A stretch of 55,568 bases of DNA from Rhodococcus tukisamuensis NBRC 100609 (lineage in GTDB: Bacteria; Actinomycetota; Actinomycetes; Mycobacteriales; Mycobacteriaceae), in NCBI RefSeq assembly GCF_001894985.1, contig NZ_BCXG01000030.1, forward strand, positions 1 through 55,568, given 5' to 3'. How positions within the stretch are numbered: position 1 is the stretch's first letter; each line of letters opens with the position of its first letter. The notes below the pieces were generated by a model. It searched no databases. It had not been told where the DNA came from and saw nothing but the letters and a program-made list of their open reading frames with translations. This document shows positions 40,657 to 49,468 of this stretch, one piece after another. A program made the translations under genes and the position numbers.

Positions 40657-41501
40657 TGCACCGCTGGCTGCAGGACGAGATCATCGCGCACGGCCGGTTG
40701 CCGCTGCTGTTCTTCCTGCTGGGCTTCATCGGCGGCTTCGTGTTCATCCGGTTGAGCGTGCGGATGATCCGCGCGAAGGTGCGGTGGTGGCCCGGGAACG
40801 TCACGCCCGGCGGCCAGCACGTGCACCACATGGTGTTCGGGGTGATCGCGATGCTGGTCTCGGGGGTCGCGCTGATCGCCGTGTACGAGGACGGCACCCA
40901 GACCACCGGTGCCGCGTTGGCGGCCTGCTTCGGGATCGGGGCGGCGCTGGTCCTCGACGAGTTCGCCCTGATCTTCTACCTGAAGGACGTGTACTGGGAG
41001 GAGCAGGGGCGGGCCTCGGTGGACGCGGTGTTCGTGGCACTCGCGGTGACGGGACTGCTGCTCGTCGGCGCCCGGCCCGACGCGATCGTCAACGTCTCGG
41101 ACTTCCGCGACAACCCCGAGGCCTGGGTGCGGGTGGTGCTCGCGGTGGGCGTCCTGATCAGTCTCGCGGTCGCCGCCGTGGTGATCGCGAAGGGCAAGAT
41201 CTGGACCGGTCTGTTCGGGATGTTCTTCTTCCCGATGCTGCTGGTCGGGTCGATCCGGCTGAGCCGGCCCGGTGCACCCTGGGCGCGGTGGCGGTACGCG
41301 GACAAGCCGAAGAAGATGCGGCGCGCACTCGAACGGGAGAAGCGGTACCGCCGGCCGATGATCCGGGCCAAGATCTACGTGCAGGACCTGATCGCCGGCA
41401 AGCCGAGCGTCGCGCACGCGGTGGCCGCCACCGAGGTGGAACTCGAACGCACCGTGCATGCGGCGCCGCCGCCCCCGCCGCGCGAGCACGCCGTCCGCTG
41501 A
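40656..41501 (+). CDS. Integral membrane protein of unknown function
   Basis: 281 residues from ATG 40656, overlapping the FGE stop by one base (TGATG). Five or six helices are predicted: about 16-36, 60-80, 88-106, 124-142, 156-176 and 180-196. A His-rich GGQHVHHMVFG segment and DEFALIFYLKDVYW, both within or at membrane helices, look like a metal or ligand site. The C-terminal 75 residues are basic and cytoplasmic. I do not recognise a named family. The coupling to FGE suggests joint expression, perhaps copper or O2 related. Confidence 0.72.
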   Translation: MHRWLQDEIIAHGRLPLLFFLLGFIGGFVFIRLSVRMIRAKVRWWPGNVTPGGQHVHHMVFGVIAMLVSGVALIAVYEDGTQTTGAALAACFGIGAALVLDEFALIFYLKDVYWEEQGRASVDAVFVALAVTGLLLVGARPDAIVNVSDFRDNPEAWVRVVLAVGVLISLAVAAVVIAKGKIWTGLFGMFFFPMLLVGSIRLSRPGAPWARWRYADKPKKMRRALEREKRYRRPMIRAKIYVQDLIAGKPSVAHAVAATEVELERTVHAAPPPPPREHAVR

Positions 41502-41528
41502 CGCCCGGTTTCGTCCGCGACGTGCACG

Positions 41529-41543
41529 TCTGGCACAATTGAC
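41529..41543 (+). promoter_or_regulatory. Promoter-like motif upstream of rplS
   Basis: TCTGGCACAATTGAC, 114 bases before rplS, matches the element ahead of rpsP in 13 of 15 positions. CACAAT would be the -10. The long leader that follows contains a weak stem-loop around 41588-41624. Confidence 0.4.
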
Positions 41544-41657
41544 GGGTTGCCTGTCACAGGCACACCGACCTAATCGGAGTACGAACCAGCCGAGGACCGT
41601 TCACGCGGTGCCGCTCGGTTCCTCTACTCACGCGAAAACGCAAGGATGGATCAATCG

Positions 41658-41999
41658 ATGAACACTCTGGACTTCCTGGACGCCAAGTCCCTCCGCGAGG
41701 ACATTCCCGCGTTCCGTCCCGGTGACACCCTGAACGTGCACGTCAAGGTCATCGAAGGCTCGAAGGAGCGCGTGCAGGTCTTCAAGGGCGTCGTGATCCG
41801 TCGCCAGGGCGGCGGCGTCCGCGAGACCTTCACCGTCCGCAAGGTTTCCTTCGGCGTCGGCGTCGAGCGCACCTTCCCGGTGCACAGCCCCAACATCGCC
41901 GAGATCGAGGTGCTGACCCGCGGTGACGTGCGTCGCGCCAAGCTGTACTACCTGCGCGACCTCCGTGGCAAGGCCGCGAAGATCAAGGAAAAGCGCTGA
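41658..41999 (+). CDS. rplS: 50S ribosomal protein L19
   Basis: 113 residues from ATG 41658, with aaggatgg upstream. [21 protein letters not shown] and [19 protein letters not shown] are the L19 core, and the C-terminal [20 protein letters not shown] is standard. L19 lies at the 30S-50S interface. A strong terminator follows. Confidence 0.98.
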   Translation: MNTLDFLDAKSLREDIPAFRPGDTLNVHVKVIEGSKERVQVFKGVVIRRQGGGVRETFTVRKVSFGVGVERTFPVHSPNIAEIEVLTRGDVRRAKLYYLRDLRGKAAKIKEKR

Positions 42000-42018
42000 G
42001 CTTTCAGCTCCATTCAGA

Positions 42019-42053
42019 GTTAGCCCGGTCCGGGTTTCCCGGGCCGGGCTAAC
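42019..42053 (+). terminator. Terminator hairpin after rplS
   Basis: 16-base arms 42019-42034 and 42038-42053 (GTTAGCCCGG outer part) with one G-U pair and a TTT loop, starting 19 bases after the rplS stop. It precedes lepB by nine bases, so lepB may have a leaderless or read-through transcript. Confidence 0.75.
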
Positions 42054-42061
42054 CTGTTCCA

Positions 42062-42847
42062 GTGGTAGATACCCCGCACGAATCGACAGTGCCCTCAGCC
42101 GGCGCAGACGGCCCCGACGCGACGTCGGAGAAGCCGCAGAAGAAGCCCCGCTCGTTCTTGCGGGAGCTGCCCATTCTCATCCTCGTCGCCCTGTTGATGA
42201 GCTTCCTCTTGCAGACCTTCGTCGGTCGCGTGTACCTGATTCCGTCGGAGTCGATGGAACCCACCCTGCACGGCTGCGCCGGATGTACCGGAGACCGGAT
42301 CTTCGTCGAGAAGATCGGCTACCGATTCGGCGACCCGAGTCCCGGTGACGTGGTGGTGTTCAAGGGTCCGGAGTCCTGGAACGGCGGCTGGACGTCCACC
42401 CGCTCCGACAACGCGGTGATCCGCGGGATCCAGGAAGTGGGTTCGATGGTCGGCCTGGTGCCGCCGGACGAAAACGACCTGGTCAAGCGCGTGATCGCCA
42501 CCGGCGGCCAGACGGTCGAGTGCTGTGACGAACAGGGCCGGATCCTCGTCGACGGCAAGCCGTTGGACGAGAACTACGTGGTCACCGACTTCCCCTTCAC
42601 CCCGGGCGTCCAGACCTGCGACACCCCGCTCAAGTCGGGTCGCTGCTTCGGGCCGTACACGGTGCCCGAGGGCAACCTGTGGGTGATGGGCGACAACCGC
42701 AGCAATTCCGCGGACTCGCGCTACCACGTCGGCGACGAGTACAACGGCACCGTGCCGGTGGACAATGTCATCGGCAAGGCCGTCGCGATCGTCCTGCCGC
42801 CGTCGCGGTGGGGGCTGATCGATTCGCCCGACATCCAGAGCAACTGA
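42062..42847 (+). CDS. lepB: Signal peptidase I
   Basis: 261 residues from GTG 42062. The short N-terminal cytoplasmic tail is Pro/Lys-rich, residues 35-55 form one transmembrane helix ([19 protein letters not shown]), and the catalytic domain is outside. The nucleophile Ser64 lies in [10 protein letters not shown], the general-base Lys near 142 in [13 protein letters not shown], and box E is [11 protein letters not shown]. It removes signal peptides from secreted proteins. Two Cys pairs ([14 protein letters not shown]) are also visible. Confidence 0.96.
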   Translation: MVDTPHESTVPSAGADGPDATSEKPQKKPRSFLRELPILILVALLMSFLLQTFVGRVYLIPSESMEPTLHGCAGCTGDRIFVEKIGYRFGDPSPGDVVVFKGPESWNGGWTSTRSDNAVIRGIQEVGSMVGLVPPDENDLVKRVIATGGQTVECCDEQGRILVDGKPLDENYVVTDFPFTPGVQTCDTPLKSGRCFGPYTVPEGNLWVMGDNRSNSADSRYHVGDEYNGTVPVDNVIGKAVAIVLPPSRWGLIDSPDIQSN

Positions 42848-42867
42848 GAAACCGAGTACCTGAGCAC

Positions 42868-43614
42868 GTGAGCAGTTGGCCACCACGGACCGTCATTCGC
42901 AGAGCCGCCGGCCTGCGGACGATGGAGTCCGCTCTCATCCGCACCGGGCTCGGACCGGTCGCGGGCGTCGACGAGGCGGGCCGGGGCGCGTGCGCCGGTC
43001 CGTTGGTGGTGGCGGCGTGCGTGCTGGGACCGAAGCCGCACGCGGCGCTCGCCGGGCTCGACGACTCGAAGCGACTGACCGAACGGGTACGGGAGGAGCT
43101 CTTCCCGGTGATCCAGCGGCTCGCCCGGGCCTGGTGCATCGTGGAGATCCCGGCGTGGGAGGTCGACCGGCTGGGGGTGCACGTCGCCAACATCGAGGGC
43201 ATGCGCCGCGCGGTGGCCGGGCTGTCGCCGGCGCCGGGATACGTTCTGACGGACGGGTTCCGGGTGCCGGGGCTGCCCGCGCCGTCGCTTCCGGTGATCG
43301 GCGGTGACGCCGCCGCGGCCTGCATCGCCGCCGCCAGCGTGCTCGCCAAGGTCTCGCGGGACCGGACCATGGTCGCGCTGGACGAGACGATCCCGGGCTA
43401 CGGTTTTGCCGGGCACAAGGGCTACAGCACGGCCGCGCACACCGCGGCGATGGCCGCACTCGGGCCCAGTCACGAGCACCGGATGTCGTACGCGAACGTC
43501 GCCGCGGCCCGGTCGGCCCGGCCCGCAGCCGAGGTCGCAGCCGAGGTCGCGGGCGGAAGTGTGGGCGGGCGAACAGCAGGCGAAATGTACACCGCGGCCG
43601 TCGGTGCGCGATGA
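42868..43614 (+). CDS. rnhB: Ribonuclease HII
   Basis: 248 residues from GTG 42868; the opening [19 protein letters not shown] matches the mycobacterial RNase HII N-terminus, supporting this start over ATG 42922. It cuts the RNA strand of RNA-DNA hybrids and removes misincorporated ribonucleotides. The acidic metal ligands are in [15 protein letters not shown] (about residue 33), DDSKRLT, and [10 protein letters not shown]. The [15 protein letters not shown] region is intact. The last 35 residues are an Ala/Gly-rich extension. Confidence 0.95.
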   Translation: MSSWPPRTVIRRAAGLRTMESALIRTGLGPVAGVDEAGRGACAGPLVVAACVLGPKPHAALAGLDDSKRLTERVREELFPVIQRLARAWCIVEIPAWEVDRLGVHVANIEGMRRAVAGLSPAPGYVLTDGFRVPGLPAPSLPVIGGDAAAACIAAASVLAKVSRDRTMVALDETIPGYGFAGHKGYSTAAHTAAMAALGPSHEHRMSYANVAAARSARPAAEVAAEVAGGSVGGRTAGEMYTAAVGAR

Positions 43615-43651
43615 TGGTGATTCACCCCAGAGCAGGAGGACGTCGAAGCCG

Positions 43652-43975
43652 ATGAGTGCCGAAGATCTCGAGAAGTACGAAACGGAGATGGAGCTGTCGC
43701 TCTACCGTGAGTACAAGGACATCGTCGGCCAGTTCGCCTACGTCGTCGAGACCGAACGCCGGTTCTACCTGGCGAACTCGGTGGAGCTGATCCCGCACAA
43801 CGCGGACGGGGAGATCTACTTCGAGGTGCGGATGGCCGACGCCTGGGTGTGGGACATGTACCGCCCGGCCAGGTTCGTCAAGCACGTGCGGGTGATCACG
43901 TTCAAGGACGTGAACGTCGAGGAGCTGGAGAAGTCCGACCTGCGGCTGCCCGAGAACGGCCCGTTCGGCGACTAG
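43652..43975 (+). CDS. DUF2469 family protein
   Basis: 107 residues from ATG 43652, preceded by caggagga. A conserved actinobacterial protein of unknown function, always near rnhB (M. tuberculosis Rv2901c). The sequence is acidic with regular MSAEDLEKYETEMELSLYRE and ADAWVWDMYRPARFVKHV motifs. No catalytic residues or membrane segments are evident. A strong hairpin follows. Confidence 0.92.
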   Translation: MSAEDLEKYETEMELSLYREYKDIVGQFAYVVETERRFYLANSVELIPHNADGEIYFEVRMADAWVWDMYRPARFVKHVRVITFKDVNVEELEKSDLRLPENGPFGD

Positions 43976-44027
43976 CGCCCGTGCGCGAGCGCGGCTCGGA
44001 TCGGCCGCGTTCACACACCTGCTGTCC

Positions 44028-44067
44028 CCATCACACCCCCGTTGAGCGTTCAACGGGGGTGTGATGG
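44028..44067. terminator. 18-bp-stem hairpin between convergent genes
   Basis: CCATCACACCCCCGTTGA (44028-44045) and its exact reverse complement (44050-44067) with a GCGT loop. It lies between DUF2469 and the convergent metallohydrolase-like gene and probably terminates both. Confidence 0.8.
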
Positions 44068-44106
44068 CGACAAGGGGTATGTGCGCGAGACCGGTGAGCG
44101 TCGACC

Positions 44107-44622
44107 TCAGGCGACGGTGACGCCGTTCTCGAGCAGGGTGGTCCGCAGCACGAACGCGGCCTCGCCGCCGAGGATCCCGTCGACCAGGTCGAGGTAGCGG
44201 CCCACGAACTCGGGCCCGTGCGGCGCCAGCTCGGTGTCGTCCGGTTCGAGGTGGTGCGCCAACTCGTGCAGCACCACCAGCTCCCGCAGCGCCCAGGAGC
44301 TGCCGCGGCGGTGCAGCGGTACGGCCACGGTGGCGGTCGCCGGCTCGTAGTGCGCGGCCGTCGCGCCGGCCCGCGCGCGGACGGTGACCGGTTCGGCAGC
44401 CCGGGGCCAGTCGGCGCGCACCCAGTTCAGGGCCCGCACCCGGTCGAGGTAGTCCTGCACCGACTCCACGGACGCGAACTTCCGCTCCACCGGCAGCGTG
44501 ATCCGCGAGCCGAACAGCTCGAGTTCACGGCCGGTGCCGGCGTCCGCGCGGTCGAAGATGCGGCGCACCACCGTCTCCGCCTCGTACACGCGGGAGCGCT
44601 GGCCGTCCCGGGGAGCGCTCAC
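44107..44622 (-). CDS. Putative metallohydrolase (TIGR04338-like)
   Basis: 171 residues from GTG 44622. The zinc-protease-like motif LVVLHELAHHLEP gives HExxH near residue 116, followed by HGPEFVGRYLDLV, which could supply the third ligand. This matches an actinobacterial family annotated as TIGR04338 metallohydrolases. It has no signal peptide. Its start overlaps the stop of the DUF2786 gene by four bases, and the pair recurs in related genomes as I recall. Substrate unknown. Confidence 0.78.
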   Translation of the reverse strand: MSAPRDGQRSRVYEAETVVRRIFDRADAGTGRELELFGSRITLPVERKFASVESVQDYLDRVRALNWVRADWPRAAEPVTVRARAGATAAHYEPATATVAVPLHRRGSSWALRELVVLHELAHHLEPDDTELAPHGPEFVGRYLDLVDGILGGEAAFVLRTTLLENGVTVA

Positions 44623-45392
44623 CGCGCGGGGCCGGAGAGCTGCCGGCGCGCAGACGGCAGCTCGGGCGCCTGGCCGAGACGAGCCACCCGGCCGGCCCGG
44701 TCGCCGGCGTGGCGGGCCTTCGAGGAGTGCCCCGCGGTGGCCCGGGCGCCGCGCCAGGAGCCGCGGGCCGAGGACGTCTGGGCATAGAAGTCGGCCAGCT
44801 CGACCTGCTTGTCCCGCAGCACCAGCGCGGTCCCGGTCGGTTGGCCGCCCTCGCCCGGGGGTGTGTCGCGTACCGCGTCGGCCTCGGCGGCCGCCTTGGC
44901 GGTGGCCAGCCGCTCGCCGATTCGGGCGGCGAACGCCAGCTGGAAGTTCAGCCGGGCGGTGACGCCGGCGACCGGCCGGTGCGCGCCCGAGGCGAGGAAG
45001 GCGTCGGAGGCCCGCACCATCTGCACCAGCAGCCCGGCGTACAGCGCCTCGCAGGCGTCGATGTCGGTACCGAAGCCGTACGCGAACACCTGGGTGGAGT
45101 TGTGCGCGACGTCGCACTGCACGTCGTTGGCCGCGGCGATGCTGACGAACAGGTGCACGTAGGTGCGCAGCCCCTTCCTGCCGGTCTCGCCGATCCGGAT
45201 GGCGCGCTGGACGGGGGAGACGCGCTGCTCCCGGCGTGAGGTGTGCGCCCGCGCGACCGCGAGGTCGATCGAGGTGACCGTCGCAAGGCGCTGGGCGGCC
45301 TCCATGAACGCCTGGGCCTCGTGCGGGTTCGTGGTGGACTCGGCCTGGCGCAGCAGCCCGCCGATCCGGGCCAACATCTTCTCGGAACTCAC
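44619..45392 (-). CDS. DUF2786 domain-containing protein
   Basis: 257 residues from GTG 45392. The N-terminal DUF2786 motif is KMLARIGGLLRQAESTTNPHEAQAFMEAAQRLAT, followed by a central domain with LRTYVHLFVSIAAANDVQCDV and FGTDIDACEALYAGLLVQM, and a basic Arg/Ala-rich C-terminus. DUF2786 has no proven function, though it is often phage- or actinobacteria-associated. It is coupled to the HExxH protein downstream, so the two probably act together. It diverges from the PaaI-like gene. Confidence 0.85.
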   Translation of the reverse strand: MSSEKMLARIGGLLRQAESTTNPHEAQAFMEAAQRLATVTSIDLAVARAHTSRREQRVSPVQRAIRIGETGRKGLRTYVHLFVSIAAANDVQCDVAHNSTQVFAYGFGTDIDACEALYAGLLVQMVRASDAFLASGAHRPVAGVTARLNFQLAFAARIGERLATAKAAAEADAVRDTPPGEGGQPTGTALVLRDKQVELADFYAQTSSARGSWRGARATAGHSSKARHAGDRAGRVARLGQAPELPSARRQLSGPAR

Positions 45393-45497
45393 GCCGACGA
45401 GGGTAGACGCCGTGACCGACACCGGCGGCGGTGTGCCTGTCGTTGCGGCGCCGACGAGGGCACAATTCACGCTGCCGGTACATCGAGCAGAGGAGAC

Positions 45498-45923
45498 ATG
45501 GTGGACGACGCCGACATGCACATCGGTCTCGAGGCGGCGCGCGCTCACCTCGCGTCGCAGCCCTTCAGCGTCCTGCTGGGTGCCCGCCTCGTCTCGTTCG
45601 ATGCGGACGGTGCACGCATCGAGCTGGACACGAGGCCGGAGCTGTTGCAGCAGAACGGGTTTCTGCACGGCGGCGTCCTCGCCTACGCGGCCGACAATGC
45701 GCTGACCTACGCGGGCGGGACGGTGCTGGGCCCGGCGGTGCTCACCGGTGGGATGACCATCGAGTACATGCGGCCCGCGGACGGGCCGACGCTGCGCGCG
45801 ACGGCGTGGGTGGTGCACGCCGGCAGCCGCCGCGCGGTCTGCGCGTGCGAACTGGAGACGGTCGCCGAGGACGGCAGCAGCAGGCTGTGCGCGGTCGCGC
45901 AGGGGACCGTCTTCCCGGTGTGA
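45498..45923 (+). CDS. PaaI-family hotdog thioesterase
   Basis: 141 residues from ATG 45498, with agaggaga upstream. The single hotdog domain has the PaaI signature QNGFLHGGVLAYAADNALTYAGG (about 54-76), with HGG at the substrate loop, and MTIEYMRPADG after it. It hydrolyses acyl-CoA thioesters, often aromatic. Monocistronic; the 188 bases up to the YraN gene show nothing notable. Confidence 0.88.
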   Translation: MVDDADMHIGLEAARAHLASQPFSVLLGARLVSFDADGARIELDTRPELLQQNGFLHGGVLAYAADNALTYAGGTVLGPAVLTGGMTIEYMRPADGPTLRATAWVVHAGSRRAVCACELETVAEDGSSRLCAVAQGTVFPV

Positions 45924-46111
45924 CGGCGGCCGGGCCGGGAGAATCGGCAAACGCGTCGCCGCGGGCCGCCCGCTGATCCCGCGGGGCCGCGATCGGCCGA
46001 GGTCAGAGCCCCGCACCGCGGTTGTCCACAGCCGCCAGATCTGTCCACAGGGTGGACGTTTCCGGTGGTGACCCGGGACCGCCTACCGGGTCGGCGGGGC
46101 ATCGTCGGGCC

Positions 46112-46468
46112 ATGGCACGAAACCTGGAATTGGGCGCACAGGGCGAGGACCTGGCCGCCGGTCACCTCGCCGCCGGCGGCATGACGATCCTCGAACGGAA
46201 CTGGCGGTGCCGCTACGGCGAGCTGGACGTGATCGCCACGGACGGCGACACGGTGGTCTTCGTCGAGGTGAAGACGAGGTCCGGCCGCGGCTACGGCACC
46301 CCGGCGGAGGCGGTGACCTTCGCGAAGCAGTCGCGGATACGGCGGCTGGCCGGACTGTGGCTGAGGGAGCAGCCGCGGGGCTGGACGCGGGTGCGCTTCG
46401 ACGTGGTCTCGGTGCTGGTCGAGCCCGGCCACGAGCCGACGCTCGAACACCTCCGGGCGGTGTTCTGA
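46112..46468 (+). CDS. YraN/UPF0102 family nuclease-like protein
   Basis: 118 residues from ATG 46112. NLELGAQGEDLAAGHLAAGG and GELDVIATDGDTVVFVEVKTRSG match UPF0102, a small restriction-endonuclease-fold family with D-x(n)-ExK residues (Asp in ELDVI, EVK near residue 54). Rv2898c occupies the same spot. Its stop shares a base with the comM start (TGATG), so they are coupled. Function in DNA processing is suspected only. Confidence 0.92.
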   Translation: MARNLELGAQGEDLAAGHLAAGGMTILERNWRCRYGELDVIATDGDTVVFVEVKTRSGRGYGTPAEAVTFAKQSRIRRLAGLWLREQPRGWTRVRFDVVSVLVEPGHEPTLEHLRAVF

Positions 46469-47991
46469 TGACGCTGGGGCGCGCGCACTCGGTGGCGGTG
46501 CGCGGGGTGGAGGGGCAGCTGGTGGAGATCGAGGCGGACATCGGCCGGGGCCTGCCCGGGGTCCACCTGGTGGGCCTGCCGGACACCGCGCTGCAGGAGT
46601 CACGGGACCGGGTGCGCGCCGCGGTCGCCAACTCCGGTGAGAAGTGGCCGGATTCGCGGGTGATTCTGGCGCTCTCGCCCGCCACCCTGCCGAAGGGCGG
46701 CAGCATGTACGACCTCGCGCTGGCCTGCGCGGTGCTGGTCGCGGACGGCCGGGTGCCGGCGGCGGACCTCGACCGCAGCGTGCTGCTCGGGGAGCTCGCC
46801 CTGGACGGGAGACTGCGGGCGGTGCGAGGGGTGCTGCCCGCGGTCCTCGCCGCCAAGCAGGCCGGCTGGCCGTCGGTGGTGGTGCCGTACCCGGCGCTGG
46901 CGGAGGCGGGCCTGGTCGACGGCATCGAGGTGCTGGGGGCGCGCGACCTCGGCGAGGTGATCTGCTGGCTGCGCGGGGAGCTGAAGCTGACCGCGCCGAC
47001 ACCGATGCAGGCGGACCCGGAGCCGGTGACGGCGGACCTCAGCGATGTCGCGGGCCAGGGGGAGGCCCGCCTCGCGTTGGAGATCGCCGCAGCCGGCGCC
47101 CATCACCTGATGCTGACCGGCCCGCCCGGGATCGGCAAGACCATGCTGGCGCAACGGCTCCCGGGTGTGTTGCCGGCCCTGAGCGACGGGGAGGCGCTGG
47201 AGGTGACGGCGATCCACTCGGTGGCCGGCCTGCTCACCACCGAACGGCCGTTGATCACCGAGCCGCCGTTCGTGGCCCCGCACCACACCTGCTCGGTCAG
47301 CGCGTTGGTCGGCGGCGGCTCCGGGATGGCCCGGCCCGGCGCGGTGAGCCGGGCGCACCGCGGCGTGCTGTTCCTCGACGAGTGTGCCGAACTGGGCGTC
47401 AAGGCGCTCGAGGCGCTGCGCACCCCGCTCGAAGACGGCGAGGTGCGGATCGCCCGCCGCGACGGTGTGGCACGCTACCCGGCGCGGTTCCAGCTGGTCC
47501 TCGCCGCGAACCCGTGCCCCTGCGCACCGCCGCGGGAGGTGGACTGCATCTGCACCCCGACCGTCCGCCGGCGCTACCTCGGCAAGCTGTCGGGGCCGCT
47601 GTTGGACCGGGTGGACCTGCGGGTGCGGATGCGCGAGCTGTCCGTCGGGGCGCTAAACGGCGACGCCGCGGAGTCCACCGCGTCGGTGCGCGAGCGGGTG
47701 TCGACCGCACGCGCCGCCGCCGTCGCGCGCTGGCAGGAGTTCGGGTGGCGCACCAATGCCGAGGTGCCCGGTCCCGCCCTGCGGCAACGCTTTCGGCTGT
47801 CCCGGCGGGCCCTCGTGCCACTGGAAAGGGGGCTGCGGGAGGGCCAGATCACCGCCCGCGGCGCGGACCGCGCGCTGCGGGTGGCGTGGACGCTGTCCGA
47901 CCTGGAGGGACTGTCGGTGCCGGGCGAGGACGAGGTTGGCCTGGCGCTGGGCTTCCGGGAGCTGGGCTTCAGGGATCGGAGCGGCGCGTGA
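46468..47991 (+). CDS. comM: ComM/YifB family AAA+ ATPase (Mg-chelatase-like)
   Basis: 507 residues from ATG 46468. An N-terminal Lon-like ChlI domain (RGVEGQLVEIEADIGRGLPG), the ATPase with Walker A LTGPPGIGKTMLAQRLPG near 217 and Walker B GVLFLDECAELG near 302, and the C-terminal domain. ComM drives branch migration during natural transformation in Vibrio, although actinobacterial roles are not shown. It overlaps dprA by four bases (GTGA). Confidence 0.95.
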   Translation: MTLGRAHSVAVRGVEGQLVEIEADIGRGLPGVHLVGLPDTALQESRDRVRAAVANSGEKWPDSRVILALSPATLPKGGSMYDLALACAVLVADGRVPAADLDRSVLLGELALDGRLRAVRGVLPAVLAAKQAGWPSVVVPYPALAEAGLVDGIEVLGARDLGEVICWLRGELKLTAPTPMQADPEPVTADLSDVAGQGEARLALEIAAAGAHHLMLTGPPGIGKTMLAQRLPGVLPALSDGEALEVTAIHSVAGLLTTERPLITEPPFVAPHHTCSVSALVGGGSGMARPGAVSRAHRGVLFLDECAELGVKALEALRTPLEDGEVRIARRDGVARYPARFQLVLAANPCPCAPPREVDCICTPTVRRRYLGKLSGPLLDRVDLRVRMRELSVGALNGDAAESTASVRERVSTARAAAVARWQEFGWRTNAEVPGPALRQRFRLSRRALVPLERGLREGQITARGADRALRVAWTLSDLEGLSVPGEDEVGLALGFRELGFRDRSGA

Positions 47992-49103
47992 ACACCAGGG
48001 CGGCGGCCTGGGCGTACCTGTCCCGGGTGGCGCAGGGGCCGTGCGCGCCGCTGGTGGAGCTGGTGCGGGCGGTCGGGCCCGAGGAGGCCGCGCGGGCCGT
48101 GCGTGGGGCGGAGCTGCCGGAGGTGTTGCGCGCGCGGACGCAGGCGCGCCGGCACCTGGACACGGCCGAGCGGGACCTCGCGCTGGTCGAGCGGCTCGGC
48201 GGTCGGCTCTTGACCCCCGACGACGAGGACTGGCCGGAGTGGAAGCTGCTCGCCTTCGACGGGGTCGAGCCCCGGGCGGACCGGGAGTCGGCGCCGCCGC
48301 TGGCGCTGTGGGTGCTCGGCTGCGGTTTGGTGGCGGAGCTGACCGAACGCGCGGTCGCGGTGGTGGGGACCCGGGCGGCCAGCGGCTACGGCGAGCACGC
48401 GACGAGTCAGTTCGTCGACGACCTGGCGGGGGAGTGCTGGACCGTGGTCTCCGGGGCGGCCTACGGCATCGACGGCGCCGCGCACCGGGCGGCGCTGGCG
48501 GCGGGCACGCCGACCGTGGCGGTGCTGGCCTGCGGGGTGGACCGGGCGTACCCCGCGGGCCACGGGCGACTGCTGCGGGAGATCGCGAAGGAGGGCCTGG
48601 TGGTCAGCGAGTACGCGCCCGGGACGCCGCCGGCCCGGCACCGGTTCCTGGCGCGGAACCGGCTGGTCGCAGCGCTGGCGGACGCGGTCCTGGTGGTCGA
48701 GGCCGGCGCCCGCAGCGGGGCCCGCAACACCGCAGCCTGGGCCGCGCGGCTGGGCCGGCCGGTGCTGGCGGTGCCGGGGCCGGTGACCTCCGCGGCGTCG
48801 GTGGGCTGTCACCGGATGATCCGGGACGGCGAGGCGCGGCTGGCGGCGCGGGCGGCGGACGTCACCGAGGCGGCGGGGCCGGTCGGGGTGGGGGAGCCGG
48901 AGTCCGGTCCGGCGCGCCGGCTGGACGGGCTGTCGAGCCGCGCGGCGCAGGTGTACGAGGCGTTCCCGGCGTCGGGTTCGGTTGGGGTGCGGGAACTCTC
49001 GGAGGGGTCGGGGTTGCCGCTGAACTCGGTGCGGGGCGCGTTGCCGGTGCTGGAGATGAGCGGGTTGGTCGACTCGGACGAGACGGGTTGGTTCCGGCGG
49101 TGA
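47988..49103 (+). CDS. dprA: DNA-processing protein DprA
   Basis: 371 residues from GTG 47988. The Rossmann core is seen in AVAVVGTRAASGYGEHATSQ, VSGAAYGIDGAAHRAAL and RFLARNRLVAALADAVLVVEAGARSGARNTA, followed by the C-terminal winged-helix domain (about 320-371). It loads RecA on incoming single-stranded DNA. The last 161 coding bases are repeated at 50078-50238 downstream, so the 3' end marks the left boundary of an inserted segment. Confidence 0.96.
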   Translation: MNTRAAAWAYLSRVAQGPCAPLVELVRAVGPEEAARAVRGAELPEVLRARTQARRHLDTAERDLALVERLGGRLLTPDDEDWPEWKLLAFDGVEPRADRESAPPLALWVLGCGLVAELTERAVAVVGTRAASGYGEHATSQFVDDLAGECWTVVSGAAYGIDGAAHRAALAAGTPTVAVLACGVDRAYPAGHGRLLREIAKEGLVVSEYAPGTPPARHRFLARNRLVAALADAVLVVEAGARSGARNTAAWAARLGRPVLAVPGPVTSAASVGCHRMIRDGEARLAARAADVTEAAGPVGVGEPESGPARRLDGLSSRAAQVYEAFPASGSVGVRELSEGSGLPLNSVRGALPVLEMSGLVDSDETGWFRR

Positions 49104-49134
49104 GGCGAAACGGTCGCGGGGACGGTCGGATTCG
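48943..49134 (+). repeat. Left copy of 192-bp direct repeat (dprA 3' end)
   Basis: The last 161 bases of dprA plus 31 bases after the stop are repeated at 50078-50269 with only three differences. Offset between copies 1135 bp. Both copies end ...GACGGTCGGATTCG. Confidence 0.95.
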
Positions 49135-49211
49135 GTCAGGGCGTGGTCGAGGCTTCTCAGTGAGGACCGATGCCCACACCGAGTTGGGTAGAAGCCTTGG
49201 GGCAGGCCAAA

Positions 49212-49340
49212 TCAACCGAAGTGGGGGCAGTCCCACTCGGTATCGCGGGCTTGTCGATTGGCTCGGATCGTCTGATATACAGCGACGCCAGCAGTGAAGG
49301 TCGTAGCGGCACCAGCCGCCCACGTGCCGGCCGCATTCAC
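49212..49340 (-). CDS. Small hypothetical membrane protein, 42 aa
   Basis: From GTG 49340, whose first bases overlap the TGA of the 43-codon frame upstream. One likely hydrophobic helix (AAGTWAAGAATTFTAGVAVYQ) followed by a charged tail RANRQARDTEWD. No family recognised. The coupling to its neighbour and location in the island are the only support. Confidence 0.35.
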   Translation of the reverse strand: MNAAGTWAAGAATTFTAGVAVYQTIRANRQARDTEWDCPHFG

Positions 49341-49468
49341 TGATCTACCGAGTATCGGGTGCCGGTTGCGAAGCGGAAGACTGCGCTGCCGACGATGCCA
49401 GCGACGAAGGCAATGAGGGCGATGCCTGCGAAACGGAGCGCGCGGCGTAGCCACCTGGGGATGGTCAC
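49337..49468 (-). CDS. Small hypothetical membrane protein, 43 aa
   Basis: From GTG 49468: a basic N-terminus (PRWLRRALR), one transmembrane helix (AGIALIAFVAGIVGSAVF) and a short tail ending SVDQ. The stop overlaps the next frame's GTG (GTGA), as in coupled genes. Too short to assign; it could be a phage-like or conjugation-related small protein. Confidence 0.35.
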   Translation of the reverse strand: MTIPRWLRRALRFAGIALIAFVAGIVGSAVFRFATGTRYSVDQ

